64,000 nt of DNA from positions 208,105 to 272,104 of the forward strand of contig MU004204.1 in NCBI GenBank assembly GCA_010093605.1, read 5' to 3'. Position 1 is the first letter of the stretch, and every line of letters starts with the position of its first letter. The notes beneath the pieces were generated by a model, which saw nothing but the letters and a program-made list of their open reading frames with translations, was not told the origin of the DNA and searched no databases. The position numbers and the translations under genes are program-made. The stretch is from Lophium mytilinum (taxonomy: Eukaryota > Ascomycota > Dothideomycetes > Mytilinidiales > Mytilinidiaceae). Positions 12,944 through 24,612 of this stretch are shown here, piece after piece.

Positions 12944-13140
12944 TTAACATATTTATCCACGCAGTGGGCTCTTTTGGTGGAACTAGCGGCGAGGAGGCGG
13001 GCGGGGGAGGGGGAGGATAACTGCGCGATGCAGTAGGCGGTGGGGGGAGGAGGGGTGGGGGGAGGCCCCTTTTTGTACAATATATATACCAAACGCGGCC
13101 GTAAAAGGCCCTTCTTTGCTGCATTGTGTAGTTGCTCTTG
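12944..13140. other. 3' flank of the WD40 gene
   Basis: This is short G-rich sequence followed by a tatatatacc stretch. It probably holds the 3' end of the WD40 transcript. No gene is seen. Confidence 0.4.
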
Positions 13141-13149
13141 GTGAAATTG

Positions 13150-13345
13150 TAATCAATAGTAGTTGTTTTAACTATAATAGTTATTGTAACTAACGCTTAG
13201 GGCTATAATGTAAGTAATACCAGTTATTCTAACTAACACTTAGAGCTACTAATGTAAATAATAGCAGTTATTATTACGAACGCTTTGGGCCTAAATATAA
13301 CTAATACTAGTTGTTGTAACTAACGCTTAGGCTAGATCTTATAAT
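13150..13345. repeat. AT-rich degenerate minisatellite
   Basis: Four degenerate copies of a 45-50-bp unit centred on taatagttattgtaactaac and gcttagggct occur at about 13170, 13220, 13262 and 13305. The copies differ by many substitutions, which suggests an old array. It lies in the convergent space between the WD40 and ASST genes, just left of a second, longer-period array. Confidence 0.75.
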
Positions 13346-13469
13346 TAGTAGTAGATGTTATAACTAGTTGTATTTACTACTTCTTACCACATTTTTAGTA
13401 GCTATTATGCCTACCACGCTGCGTGGACCCCTACTTTCTACTACTCTACCCATTTGGCCACATTCACGT

Positions 13470-14160
13470 GCGTTTTGACACTGCAGATAATGATGGAAGA
13501 CACCCCTGGGCTAACTCGCCTCTCTGGAAAGTGAATGTAAAGGGTTTGATCCTGTAAATTAGACTGTAGACGCGTGACATGCATATTTACACCTTTTGCC
13601 TGCTGCATTCAATATCAGGGCATGTCGGGGTGCGTTTTGACAGTATGGACACCGATGAAGACGCCCCTGGGCTAATTCGCCCCTTTGGAAAGTGAATGTA
13701 AAGGTTTCTACCTTATAAATTAGACTGTAGACATGGAACATGCGTATTTGCACCTCTTCTATGCTACATCCAATATTAGGGCATGTTGGGGTGCCTTCTG
13801 ACAATATCGACACCGATGAAAGCCCCCCTGGACTAATTCGCCTCTCTGGAAAGTGAATGTAAAGGTTTGGACCTTGTAAATCAGACTGTAGACACGTGAT
13901 ATGCATATTTGCACCTATTTCCTATCATATTCAATATTAGAGGGTGTCGGTGCGTAATTTGGCTGTATGAACACCGATATAGGCGCCCCTGGGCTATCTC
14001 GAGTGCCTCCAGTGTCGATGTAAAGGTTCACAAGTCGTAAATTGGACCTCGATTATGTAAGATGCATATCTGCACCCCTTCCCTTCTGCATTCAATATTA
14101 GAGGATGTTGGTGTGCGTTTTGACAGTATAAACGCCTATAAAAGCGCCCCTGGGCCTTAC
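13470..14160. repeat. Tandem array with ~161-bp period (about 4.3 units)
   Basis: Unit starts marked by tgcgttttgaca or close variants lie at 13470, 13631, 13792, 13951 and 14113, giving spacings of 161, 161, 159 and 162 bp. Each unit then carries caccgatga, gcgcccctgggct, ggaaagtgaatgtaaagg, aaattagactgtagac, catgcatatttgcacc and ttcaatattag. The fifth unit stops near 14160. An inverted relative of the same unit is present at about 23130-23345. The units have no shared long ORF. Copies diverge noticeably, so the array is not recent. Confidence 0.92.
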
Positions 14161-14332
14161 AGACTTACGGACTACTCAATGTCAAGAGTGTCACTACTCA
14201 GATTGAGCGGCAAGAGATAAGAAACATTTAGAAGGTTCATACCGCTGTTAGGGGTGCCCCCAGGTATCATAGAAATCGTATATACATTATCATCGTAGAG
14301 CTCATACCATAGCGTTGTAAACATACCCTTGC

Positions 14333-16304
14333 CTAAACAAACACGAACATGACCCCAACAGCGATACACAGCGCGAGCGTCTTCCCCACAGGGCCCGCTT
14401 CCTGCGCCAGCGCAGCAGCCGTAGAGCTTGTTGTCGCGACCGGCGCGGGCCCCGTCGCTGTCGAATCCGGCGTTGTTACTGTCGTCGCAGCTGTCTCCCC
14501 GGGCACCACTGTAGCGAGCGCAGTGGAGCTCATACTGTTGCTGCTAGCGACCGAACTGCTTTCAGGCACTGAACTCGGTATGACCGTTGTCCCGTTCCTG
14601 CGCAGCGAGTCAACGGGGACGACAGAGCTGTTCGCCCAGCTCTCGCCGCTGCCACCGACTGCTTCGGCGAAGATGAAGGAGCTGTAGTTTGCGTGCGTGA
14701 AGTGGGTCTCGAAGCCCTTTTTCGTCACGTTGCCTAGTATGTGGAAGGGGCCCGAGTCGGATGTGCTGCCCCACAAGCGCCAGGACTGGACCTCTGTCGC
14801 GCCATTCCAACTGATGTAGACGTTGAGAGCGGTGGATGCGTTTTGCTGCTGCGGTTGGGCTATGAGTGCGGGCTTGTCGTTTGGAGTTGCGACCCAGGGA
14901 GCCGTGTACGCGCGGTAGTTCATGACGGGGTATGCACCGAATGTGGCGTACAAGACAGCTTCGCCGGCGGCATTGGTCTCTGAGATGGCGGGAAAGGAAC
15001 CCCAGCCATGGAAGACTCCACCAGAGGCTAGAACTTGCGAGTTGCCTTGAGAGTCTGAGAGGATACCACCGGGAGTGGGCGCAAAAGTCTGGGAGACGAG
15101 GGTAGCGGCTTTCGTGTCAAGATTTATGGCAATAACCATGCCAGATGACTCGGTTGCGGTACGATTGAAACCGTTGCTAGCATTGTCGAAGAGTGAGATG
15201 ATGGTGTGGGTGGAGTTTTCCAGAATGAAGCGTGCATCGTGTTGGAAGGAGAAATTGAATCCGGAGGAGGTAAATGATGCGCCGGGCCCACCGCTGCTCA
15301 ATTGCCAGATTATGGAGCCATCGTCGGGAGAGATGAGGTAGACGGATGAAGTGTGCCGTGCCGAGATGAGGTAGCGGCCTGTTGCGCTGCTCTTGTCGAC
15401 TGCGTTGATGTGGAAGTAGTCCCAAGGAGCTTGAGCGCTACCATTACCGGAGACATCGCTGGAGCCGGCAGCAACGTACGAATTGGCAGGACTGACGTGA
15501 TCGATAGAGGACCATTCGAAAAGTACGGTTCCAGTCTCTACCTCGACTTCTTGGAATACACCCTGCATGATCCATGTTGGGAAACCCGTGATATTGAACG
15601 CTGCAAGGTCATACTGGAACCAGTTGTAGGCGGTAAAAAGTGCGGACTTGCCGCCGTTGATGAGATTGAACTCGTGGATGTCCGCATGCTTGCCGTTGCC
15701 GCACGCAACCGTCTTGACAATCTGGTAGCTGCTGTTCATTATGATGCCGTCGCCGAGGCCATATCCTTGCTTTTGCGAGCCACGCCACATGCACAGGTGG
15801 TCGCTGCCGTCGTACGTGCAGACTTTGTGGTCCATGGTATTGTTCATTTGGTATGCTGCATCATATCCGCTCCACACAAGGTCCTACGCCTGTTAGAAAA
15901 GTGCAATGGCAGCAAACCTAGATATTAAATTTACTGACGCCGAATTTGTTATAGATATACGGCCCGCGCTGAATTGGGCCATAGGGAGCTATGAAAATGT
16001 ACCCTGAGCTAGCCGTCAGCTATCCAACCTTTTGACATGGCGGTAAAGCTTTTTCTCGTACCAGGCGCGAACCCGTTTTCGATTTCAGAATTCTGCAAAG
16101 AGACATTGAGTGCGGGGGCTTGAATATCGGGTCGCTGTAGACGTCAACACTGCCATTGGCTTTTGCAGCTTTACCACAAAAAACCCAGATTGTTCGTTAA
16201 ATGCTCACGGAAAAGTAAGTGGAAGTGGGTTCACTGATGTTGTCATTGGCTAACACTGCTGCCAGCAACCAGGGAACGGCTGCAGGAATGGCGAAGCCAT
16301 ACAT
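14333..16304 (-). CDS. Secreted arylsulfotransferase (ASST)-family protein, probably GPI-anchored
   Basis: The model is complement(join(14333..15883,15939..16003,16062..16134,16209..16304)), 594 aa; introns are 55, 58 and 74 bp and all junctions stay in frame. Residues 1-19 form a signal peptide (MYGFAIPAAVPWLLAAVLA). The body shows the fungal ASST pattern: SRPDIQAPALNV, GYIFIAPYGP, DLVWSGYDAAY, HADIHEFNLI, a DYFHINAVDK block and FSFQHDAR. Many NxS/T sites suggest N-glycosylation. The last ~110 residues are Ser/Thr/Ala-rich and end in a hydrophobic tail typical of GPI signals. Bacterial ASSTs move sulfate between phenols, but fungal members are largely uncharacterised, so activity is not asserted. 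The first exon is short and easy to miss. Confidence 0.88.
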
Positions 16305-17847
16305 GGTGTAGAGCGAGAGAAGCAGAGACAACGCAAAGCTAAAAACGGGAGAAGAACGACGTTAAGAGGACTCGATGCACAACGACCCCAGTCGTGTGAT
16401 GTGATGTGTTCTGGAAAACCTAGGATGCCCCTCGGGCTAATTGAGGCTTAATGGTAGCTGCAAGCTGTAGCGGGCGATGGGGCATATTGAGCATCTGGAG
16501 AATCCCGCCGAGCTCGCAGAAGCTCCAGTTGCAAGCTGGTGTGCTCCTGCAAGCTCTTTTGTTCGGCCAAACCTTGGAACACCGTGCTCCTCAAATCGGG
16601 AAAGCCCCAGCCACAACGTGGTTTTCGGGTATGCAAGCGGCGGCAAGCAGGGCTGGACCAGCCTAATAATGGAGGTAGCTCCGACACTGGCCTCAGAAGA
16701 GGGGCCGAAGAAGGCAGCAAAAAGTTGTTTGTTTGCCATCTTACGCGTCCGCCAAGACGAATGACGGCAACAAAAACTTCCCTTGTTCTTATTTTGACTG
16801 TGGGCCAATGGTACTGCCCTTTCACTGTCTGAAGAGAGCTGTATTGGCGTAGCAGCACGCAGGCCATGCATCTTGCATACACTAGCCACAGGAGTGAATG
16901 CGAGATGTCATGTTTCTCACCAATGACGGTTGTTTCGGGTAAGCTACGCATTGTTGACTTCGGTGAAGGTGCAAGTTTTGGCAATAGCAGGATCGTGCAG
17001 GTGGGTCGTTCCGGCGAGGCGAGGCCTTATCATCCATACTACCGAAGAGCCAAGCAGGGGGCCGTGCAGGATCGTGTGTTCGAAAACAGGTGTTTTGAGG
17101 CCGGGGTTTTTAGCTTGAAGAAGAGCATCTGAATAGGCACTAGTGGTTTATTTATGAACGAAGTCGGTGAGAATGCTGCCTCTCCTGTGAGCCTCCGTGC
17201 TATATCTTGGTTAGATCACACATGTTTCAGCTATGCCTTGGCGAAGGCCACATGTTTTTGGCCAGTTTGGAGAAAGGTTGAAAGGCCAGTCAACGGAGAA
17301 AATCAGGAGGGAGGCGCCCGGATAGTGGGGAAATCCATGACGCTGGTAATGGCTGAGACTAAACAGATAGTCTCAGCAGCATGAAGACAAGCCTTTCCAT
17401 ACAGAGTAATAAAAGAGGTATCAAGCCCTTGGTACAACCTCTGAAAGTTATATGTCGAGGAGTTGAGAGCTGTAGTTGAACTTCGTGGTGGGGAACGCTT
17501 ATTTCGACTAAATTCTAAGCTTAGGCCGAGGAAGCCCAGCATCACGCTGTCATGAACAAAAATCCTTGTCTCAAGGCCAGCGGTCTTGCCAGCGCTTCAA
17601 AATAAGACTATGTTGAGACTTATATAGCCATCTCGCTATAAAGTGTCGGCTGTGCACGTGATGGTCTCGTGACAAAGACATATCTTGGCGTCTTGGCGCG
17701 TCAACCTTAGAACGCGATGCACTTTCGCAAACGACCTCACTTCCGCAGCCTCACTCCTACACCGTCAACTTCTGTCGTGGGCCGTGTAGCTGCAGTCGCT
17801 GAAGTCCACATTAGGGCCCTAACCCCGAGGCACAACATCTCCTCAAA
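16305..17847. other. Interval between divergent ASST and POB3 genes
   Basis: About 1.5 kb contains promoters for both flanking genes. Small ORFs of 60-180 codons occur on both strands, but several overlap each other and none has a domain, good splice sites or family resemblance. I see no gene, repeat or RNA here. Confidence 0.4.
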
Positions 17848-19875
17848 ATGTGAGTCTTCAACATTCGCCTCAATCCGCCTTCATGAACCCCGCGCGTCGC
17901 GGTGTTTGGGGACAGCTGGCCTCTTACCCATACCTCTTGGGTGTACATTATCTTTTCTAATCGAATCACAGGGAGTCCTTCGAAGGTATATACCTCAACC
18001 TTTCGAAGCAGCCTGGCAGAACTCGAATCGCAGAAGCCGGGCTAGCATGGAAGCCCCCAGGAACTGGCGAGACCTTCACCCTAGATTCCTCTCAGCTCGT
18101 ACAAGCACAATGGAGCAGGGCGGCACGAGGGTATGAAGTGAAGATACTTTCCAGGTCAGACGGCGTGGTTCAGCTAGACGGATTTCAGCAAGAGGTCAGT
18201 TCCCTAAGTCCATAGAGCTGGCTCCTGCTGACCTACTAGGACTTTGAGCGCATCAGCAAGGTTTTCAAGAGCTGGTACAGCATCAACTTGGAGAATCGGG
18301 AGCACGCGCTGCGGGGTTGGAATTGGGGAAAAGCAGAGTTTGGGAAAGCTGAGCTATCATTCAACGTCCAGAGCCGGCCTGCCTTCGAGATACCGTATAC
18401 CGAGATTTCCAATACCAATCTTGCTGGAAAAAACGAAGTGTCTGTCGACTTCTCTTTACCCGCAAACGGCGAAGAAACAGGCACGAATGGCCATCTTGGA
18501 GGCTCGCGGAAGAACGGAAGAAAGTCCGGCGCAGCTAGGGACCAGCTTGTTGAAATGCGCTTCTACATTCCGGGTACTGTGACCAAGAAGGAAAAGAAAG
18601 AGGACGGCGAAGACGTCAGCGATGGCGAAGACACAGAAGAGCAGAACGCAGCCAACCTATTTCAGGAGACGCTCATGAACAAGGCTGAGATTGGCGATGT
18701 CGCAGGTGACAACTATGCATCTTTCCAGGACATTCTCCATCTCACACCTAGGTTCGTTCCTCGGGCCCTTTCTCATCCCATGAATGCTAACTTTTGTTCC
18801 AGAGGACGCTTCGATATCGACATGTACGAGAAGTCATTTCGATTGCGTGGAAAGACATACGACTACAAGATCCAATACGAGGCTATCAAGAAATTCATGC
18901 TGCTACCCAAGCCGGATGACGTTCATATGCTTATCACTGTAGGTTTGGATCCGCCACTGAGACAGGGTCAAACACGATATCCCTTTCTCGTCATGCAATT
19001 CAAGCGGGACGAGGAAGTGAACCTGGACCTAAACCTGACGGATGAAGTCATCGAGGGAAAATACAAGGACAAGCTCAAGTCCCATTACGAGGCGCCAATT
19101 GCCACGGTAGTCAGTGATATATTCAGGGGCTTAACGAACAAGAAGATTACGAAGCCGTCGCTAGCATTCACTAGTCATCACGGGCAAAATGGCGTCAAAT
19201 GCTCAGTTAAGGCGAACGAGGGCCATCTTTACTGTTTGGATAAGGCCTTCATGTTCGTACCAAAGCCTGCAACGTACATATCGATCGACAATGTTGCTTC
19301 GATTACAATGTCACGCGTGGGTGGAGCGATGGCTGCCAGCAGAACCTTCGACATAACTGTCACCATGAAGAATGGGGCTGGAGAACATCAATTCAGCAAC
19401 ATCAACCGGTACGTTTCAATAACAAGTATCAACAAGTCAAAGAATCTGGTCGCTAATAATGCTATTTCCACAGCGAGGAGCAAGGGCCTCTGGAGACCTT
19501 CTTCCGCGCCAAGAGTATCAAGACGAAAAATGAAATGGTTGATGACGTAAGTACTCCTACTTGCTACAATTAGATAGATACTTACCCGTCATTTAGTCCA
19601 GTGCGATCATCGCTGCGGCGTTGCAAGACGCTGAACTAGCTTCCAGTGAAGACGATCGCGTTGTTAACAACAGGGGGAGCGCAGACGAAGACGACGAGAG
19701 CGTTGACGAGGACTTCCAAGCCGATTCTGATTCCGATCCGGCAGAAGAGTACGACTCGGATCACAAGAGCAGTGGTTCAGACAGCGACGAAGAGATGGCA
19801 GACGCAGACAGCGACGGCCCCGCGAAGGAAGAGATGGTCGAGCGACCCAAAAAGAAGGTCAAGACCTCAAAATGA
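17848..19875 (+). CDS. POB3: FACT complex subunit POB3 (SSRP1 family)
   Basis: The model is join(17848..17849,17972..18194,18240..18751,18803..19408,19474..19546,19597..19875), 564 aa. POB3 pairs with SPT16 in FACT, the histone chaperone that opens and rebuilds nucleosomes during transcription and replication. The N-terminal domain starts MESFEGIYLNLSKQPG. The middle double-PH region contains GRFDIDMYEKSFRLRGKTYD, and the acidic tail from about residue 490 ends in PKKKVKTSK, a likely nuclear signal. As in yeasts there is no HMG box. The start codon is split: AT ends exon 1 and G opens exon 2 across a 122-bp intron with a GTGAGT donor, giving the MESF start expected for fungal orthologues. Other introns are 45-65 bp. 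Confidence 0.95.
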
Positions 19876-20691
19876 GTGCTGCTCAGAAGCGAGGCGAACT
19901 GGTAACGGAAATGGCAAAAGCGATCAGTCCAGGCTAGGACAGGGGGCTTCATTGATATGCGTAATCCCCAGAGTCTTCAATCCCCAGATCGACGTGCGTC
20001 CAGAGAGCTGGGATTTGGGTTTGAGTTTGGAGCTTTCTTCCTGGCGCATAGAGCTCCCATTAATGCGCACAAAGGCAACATAACCGCCGAAGAGGCTTGT
20101 TGCGTGATATTTAGCACGTGGACTCGAGTCGGTAGGGCGAAAGCCGCCTTTATTAGTGCTGCCACAACTATACGTTATGCCGTATGGAGTAACCCGGTCG
20201 TTTTACACTTGGCTTTGAGACCCTTCCGTTCCCCCGTAAGGCATATTGTAGTTTAGCTTTCGCGTATCCTGGCTTGGATCGAGATTAAAAGTGAAATGTG
20301 AATGGGTGCTCGTAGCGAACTTCCCTGTGATGTGTGGAGTTCGATGCGTCCTATCCCTAACAGAGCTACCCGAAGGCATCATGAGTCCGGTTCCCCAGGA
20401 TTGAGCTGCATTTACCCCAGAGTGTCCGTGCTGGTCTGGTACACTGGTAGGAGCTTCTTCTGTGCTTTCTCTGCAGCTATCGGACCGTAGTACGCATAGT
20501 CTAGAAGATCTTCGTCCCCCCGCACCGCTCCGATTTCTCAACACACTACGGTCCAACAATCGGAGTAGACCCCTCAAAGCCAACCACGATCTTCTCTTCT
20601 GATCAGAACTTGTGATAACGCTCCTACAATACGGAATGCCTGTGGCGACGGGTTGGAGAATCGCAAAACAGCTTGGAGACCGGATATTGAA
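19876..20691. other. Interval between POB3 and the Zn2Cys6 gene
   Basis: About 800 bp separates two genes on the same strand. It should hold the POB3 3' end and the promoter of the regulator. Small ORFs have no support. No repeat or RNA gene is visible. Confidence 0.4.
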
Positions 20692-23092
20692 ATGAGGTCA
20701 CGAACAGGATGGTATGAATATTGGGTGCTACTCTCAGGTAAACCTTACTGATAGTTCCCAGCTTGACTTGCCGGCAGCGAAAGCTAAAGTGCGATGAGAT
20801 GAAGCCAGGCTGTGGGCAATGCGTGAAAGCCTCCAGAGAATGCGTCCCCAGCTCAGGGCTCATTTTCCGCCATCAGCACAATGCCTCTATGAATGGCGAC
20901 GCTGACAGCGACGACAACAGTCTCAAGGGATTCTACGCGTACAAGAACACGTTTGGTGACGAGAGCGTGTGGGTCGACATACCCAAGACTGGTACGTCAT
21001 AGTGCCTCAATTGACTGAGTAGAGTGCTAACGATGCCCCAGTTACGTTCATCAACACCACCAACCCTTACAATGATCCTCCAACTCCCGAACCAGATCGC
21101 TTTTCTACATCCTCACAATCTCCTCACTCTATCAACCCAAGCTACAACGAATCGTGGCCTACTCCGCGGAGCGTTTCCCATACGAACAACACGCCAGGCG
21201 CAAACGGGTTGCAGGCGTTGTCTGCGGCTGCGGCAGGAGAGCCGTTCTTGTTCCAATCCCCTGGAAACGAGAACGAGGAGCATGTGCATACGTCCCTAGA
21301 GCACGTCCCCTCCATGCTTTCCCCAACAACCTCTGTAGAGCCCTTATACGGTTCGCCAATCACTTTGTCTAATAACAATCTCGAGTTCATCCTAAATCAC
21401 CCACATACATCGTCTCCTCCCATCGATCCCAATCTACCAACCTCATTTCCTCCGGAAGAGAACGTTTTCCGTGGCCGTACAGCTTCTGGAAACCTCGTTC
21501 CGCCCAATGTTCAGTTTGATAATCACGGGGAGGATGACCACGAGATTGCGTTTCTTCTTCGCCATTTCTCTGAAGGGCCAGGTTACTGGATGGATCTCTT
21601 TGATCTTGATACATACTTCGCTTCTTACGTCCCTGTCAAAGCAGTAGATAACCCTCTTCTGAAATATGCCGCCGTTGCGTACGCAGCAAAAGCGCTAGCA
21701 CGGAGGGGTGGAACAAAACCCACAATGGGCGGCAACTTCTCACGTCAGGCACGCATGGAGCTATACCCAGATATACAGTCCGTGGATTGGTACCATAAAG
21801 CTACCCATTACTACGACAGAGCCGTGTGCCATCTTCGCCAAGCTCTCCAAGACGAGTCACATACACCGCTTGACTGCTCGGATTTGGAACCGAGCTGGGC
21901 ATCAAACATGGACTTCCATGAAGAGAACAACCCACACAGCCACAAGAGACGCCGGACCTCCTCATATACTAGTCGGCGAGTGTCCAACCCGGACGAACTT
22001 CTCGCCGCTACGGCCATTTTGTCCGTATATGAGTTCTTAGACGCGTCAGTCCCGGAATGGTCAAGGCACCTGAACGGCGCCAAGTCGCTGATGGACATTG
22101 CTAAAGAGCGTATGATGCCTCTTCAGCTTCCATCTCCAGGAACTCATCTACTCTCGCCACACGTAGCTCGTCTCAACAAAGCTCGGAAAGCTACGTTTTG
22201 GAACATTGCACGGCAAGATATGCTAGCAGCGTGTAAGTTAATCACCCCTTTCTTATCGTTCGGATGCTGACTATCCACAGTCATCAACGCAAGTCACACC
22301 CGCCTTGACACCGAAGACCTATCCCTATGGAGAGAAGCCGGCCTCCTCATTGACTCGCGCGGTTTCATTCTCCCCTCGAACACTGAGCCGTCCGGATACC
22401 CAGAGGCCGACTGTCCCATCATGAGAGAAGACGCCATTTCAAACGCACTCATCTGGCTCATCTCCAAACTCGTCAACTTCATGGCTGCCGGCGACGATAT
22501 GCCGGACTACTTCGGCGGGCCTTGGGCTGGCGTTCCGCAACGCACGCTCCTCGAGTACTGGTATAGCCTCCGCGAGCACTTCCGCGTCTGGTACGAAGGC
22601 CTCCCGATAACATTCAAGCCATGTGCACGCATCGAGCCCCGGCGCGTACCCGCCCAGCTGCGGACTGACGACGATGAGAACGTGTTCCCGGAGGTCTGGT
22701 TCTCAATCCCCATGTGTGCGTCTACGATGCAGTCATACCATATGGCGCAGATCCAGCTGCTAATGAACCAGCCGCACGAGTCAACGCAAGGGCGCTCGAC
22801 AGTCTTCGAGCGGATGCACTCGTACGAACGGACGCTCTCAGCAGCGCTGGTGCATTCGAGGGAGATTGTGAGCATTGCGCTGGCGCGATCGGATGAGAGT
22901 GTGAGGATACATAGCGTGCAACCGCTATATACGGCGGGTCAGTGTTTGAAGGATCAGCGGGAGAGGAGGCTGATTTTGAGGCTTTTGAGAGATATAGAGA
23001 GGGACACGGGGTGGGCGACGGAGTATCGCGTGAAGCAGCTGTTGGTGCAATGGGGCTGGGCCGTGGAGGAGTTTGAGAGAGATGTGCCATGA
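20692..23092 (+). CDS. Zn(II)2Cys6 fungal transcription factor
   Basis: The model is join(20692..20711,20762..20991,21042..22232,22281..23092), 750 aa, with introns of 50, 50 and 48 bp and a consistent frame. The zinc cluster is at the extreme N terminus: Cys7, 10, 17, 24, 27 and 34, with the basic RQRKLK between the second and third Cys. The first intron lies inside the cluster and splits the codon for Cys7, as is common in this family. The C-terminal two thirds match the fungal-specific regulator domain by pattern (RQARMELYPDIQSVDWYHKA style, LAATAILSVYEFLDAS, HLNGAKSLMD). It should bind CGG-type half sites in the nucleus; its target pathway is unknown. The exon 1 ATG gives MRSRTGC, a usual start for the class. 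Confidence 0.93.
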
Positions 23093-23129
23093 TTCCTGAT
23101 TCTCGCCCTTTGGAACTTCACTTTATACC

Positions 23130-23345
23130 CCCAGCGCTTGAGATGGCCCAGGGGCACTTTCATCGGCTTCTTCATTGTCAAAACGTACACCGAAATCCTC
23201 TACTATTAAACGCAGAACGGAGGGAGTGCATATATATATCATATAATCAAGGTCCAGTTTACGACTTGTGGCCTTTTACATATTCACCCTGTAAGCACTT
23301 ATGATGGCCCAGCGGCGCTTTCATCGGTATATGCACTGTCAAAAT
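23130..23345 (-). repeat. Inverted dispersed copy of the ~161-bp tandem unit
   Basis: Read on the minus strand, this block repeats the signature order of the 13.5-14.2 kb array: gcgccgctgggcc, then gtaaaaggccacaagtcgtaaa, ctggaccttgatta, tagaggat, tgtacgttttgaca, gccgatgaaag and gcccctgggcc. It spans about 1.3-1.5 units and most resembles the fourth and fifth units of the array. It starts about 40 bp after the stop codon of the Zn2Cys6 gene, in a convergent intergenic space like the first array. Confidence 0.85.
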
Positions 23346-23603
23346 GCACGCCTGTATCTTCTCATATTGATCACATGAGTGAAACGGTGCCGAAAAACTA
23401 GTCACAGAATCCAGGTCAAGCTTGAGCTGAAGAGAATCTGGCGAACTGTTCTTTTTGAGAAACTGCCCGACGGTCGGCCTCTGAACTACATCCACTGCCA
23501 TAGTTCAATTAACGTTTCAAGTCAAGTCATCCATGTCTGGAAAGAAAGCTAGCGACGTAGATCATCTCAACTGATTATTGGATATGCAGTTTCACCACGG
23601 CTT

Positions 23604-24483
23604 TCAGAGACACAACTTCATAAACTCAGCTTCTTCGTAAGGCGCATCCTTAGCTTCAGGTCGCAAATTCGCTCTTAGGGCTATAGCTCGATCTTTGCAG
23701 ATTTGACTCTCTGCTTCCATTCCCTTGTGGTTATACAGTATGGCGAGTTTGTAGTTAGCTCGGGCTAGCTGGCCTTCTCCCTCGTTCAAGGTCTGTGCAA
23801 TCGCAATGAGTTGCACGAATATTTCGCTGTTAGGAGTTAGTGTTGAATCGATTTACCGGGATTCGAATGCTTACACAGCTTATGCTCTATTCTTTTGCAG
23901 TTGCAGCAGCTGTGCCACTCCATACAAAGAGTCACATGTCGTTTAGTCGGTTCGCAAGCAGAGTTTGACGGAAAGTGAGTGCCTTGGATGCAAGGCGCAT
24001 TGCTTCGTCAGGGCGACCTTGATCGAGGCGCATCCGGGAGAGGAGTACCATATTACCAGAAAACCGGTGATTTCCTGTCTGCAGGAAAGTATCATCCGTG
24101 AAATCCTTCAGCGAAGGGCACATTGCGAGCATTTTTTCCGCCTCGTCCGGCTTTCCCATGCGGAGAAGGAGGTTGGACATGTTGCTCTATGAGTTCCCAA
24201 TTCGGTCACTGTTCGTTTGAGGAAGGATGTCAATTGCTTTTTTATGTATGTCATATGCTTTTTCTAGCTCGCTCATTTCCGTATAAGCAAGCGCGATGTT
24301 GTCCAGGCTGGAGGCGATAAGCGGATCACCAGGGCCTACTAAATTTTCGCGGATTCTGAGTGCAATGTTGAAAGGGATCAAAGCTTTCGCTGCGTTGTTC
24401 ATGTCGAGATCGATAAGACCAGAAAGATCAGTGGCACTTGCAAATGCCAGAGTGTTCTTTTGATGGAATGTCTCAAGAGCCAT
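23604..24483 (-). pseudogene. Broken TPR-domain protein gene
   Basis: Three adjoining pieces on the minus strand encode consecutive tetratricopeptide helices: 24187-24483 (ALIPFNIALRIREN, SSLDNIALAYTEMSELEKAY), 23932-24180 (SNLLLRMGKPDEAEKML, GNMVLLSRMRLDQGRPDEAM) and 23604-23840 (AQTLNEGEGQLARANYKLA). The first two share one frame and are separated by an in-frame TAG just before SNMSNLLL. A frame shift follows LLANRLND, where the sequence resumes as TCDSLYGVAQLLQLQ, and a TAA follows soon after. A normal-looking intron (CTAACAG acceptor near 23830) is still present. The original product was probably a fungal TPR protein of unknown partner. It sits directly downstream of a broken DPP III gene. 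Confidence 0.75.
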
Positions 24484-24612
24484 GTGGACTAGATTCCGGG
24501 CAGATATACCTACTATTGGATAGTAATTTGATCATAACGATTTTCAGAGTTAAGATAAATTGCCCGCTGCATCGCAGAAGGAGCTCTCCGTGTAACCGAG
24601 GCAATGCCTCAA

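Noticed and set aside
13470-14160. CRISPR-like array
   Set aside because: The 161-bp units are contiguous and diverged with no short repeat/unique spacer alternation; the genome is eukaryotic.
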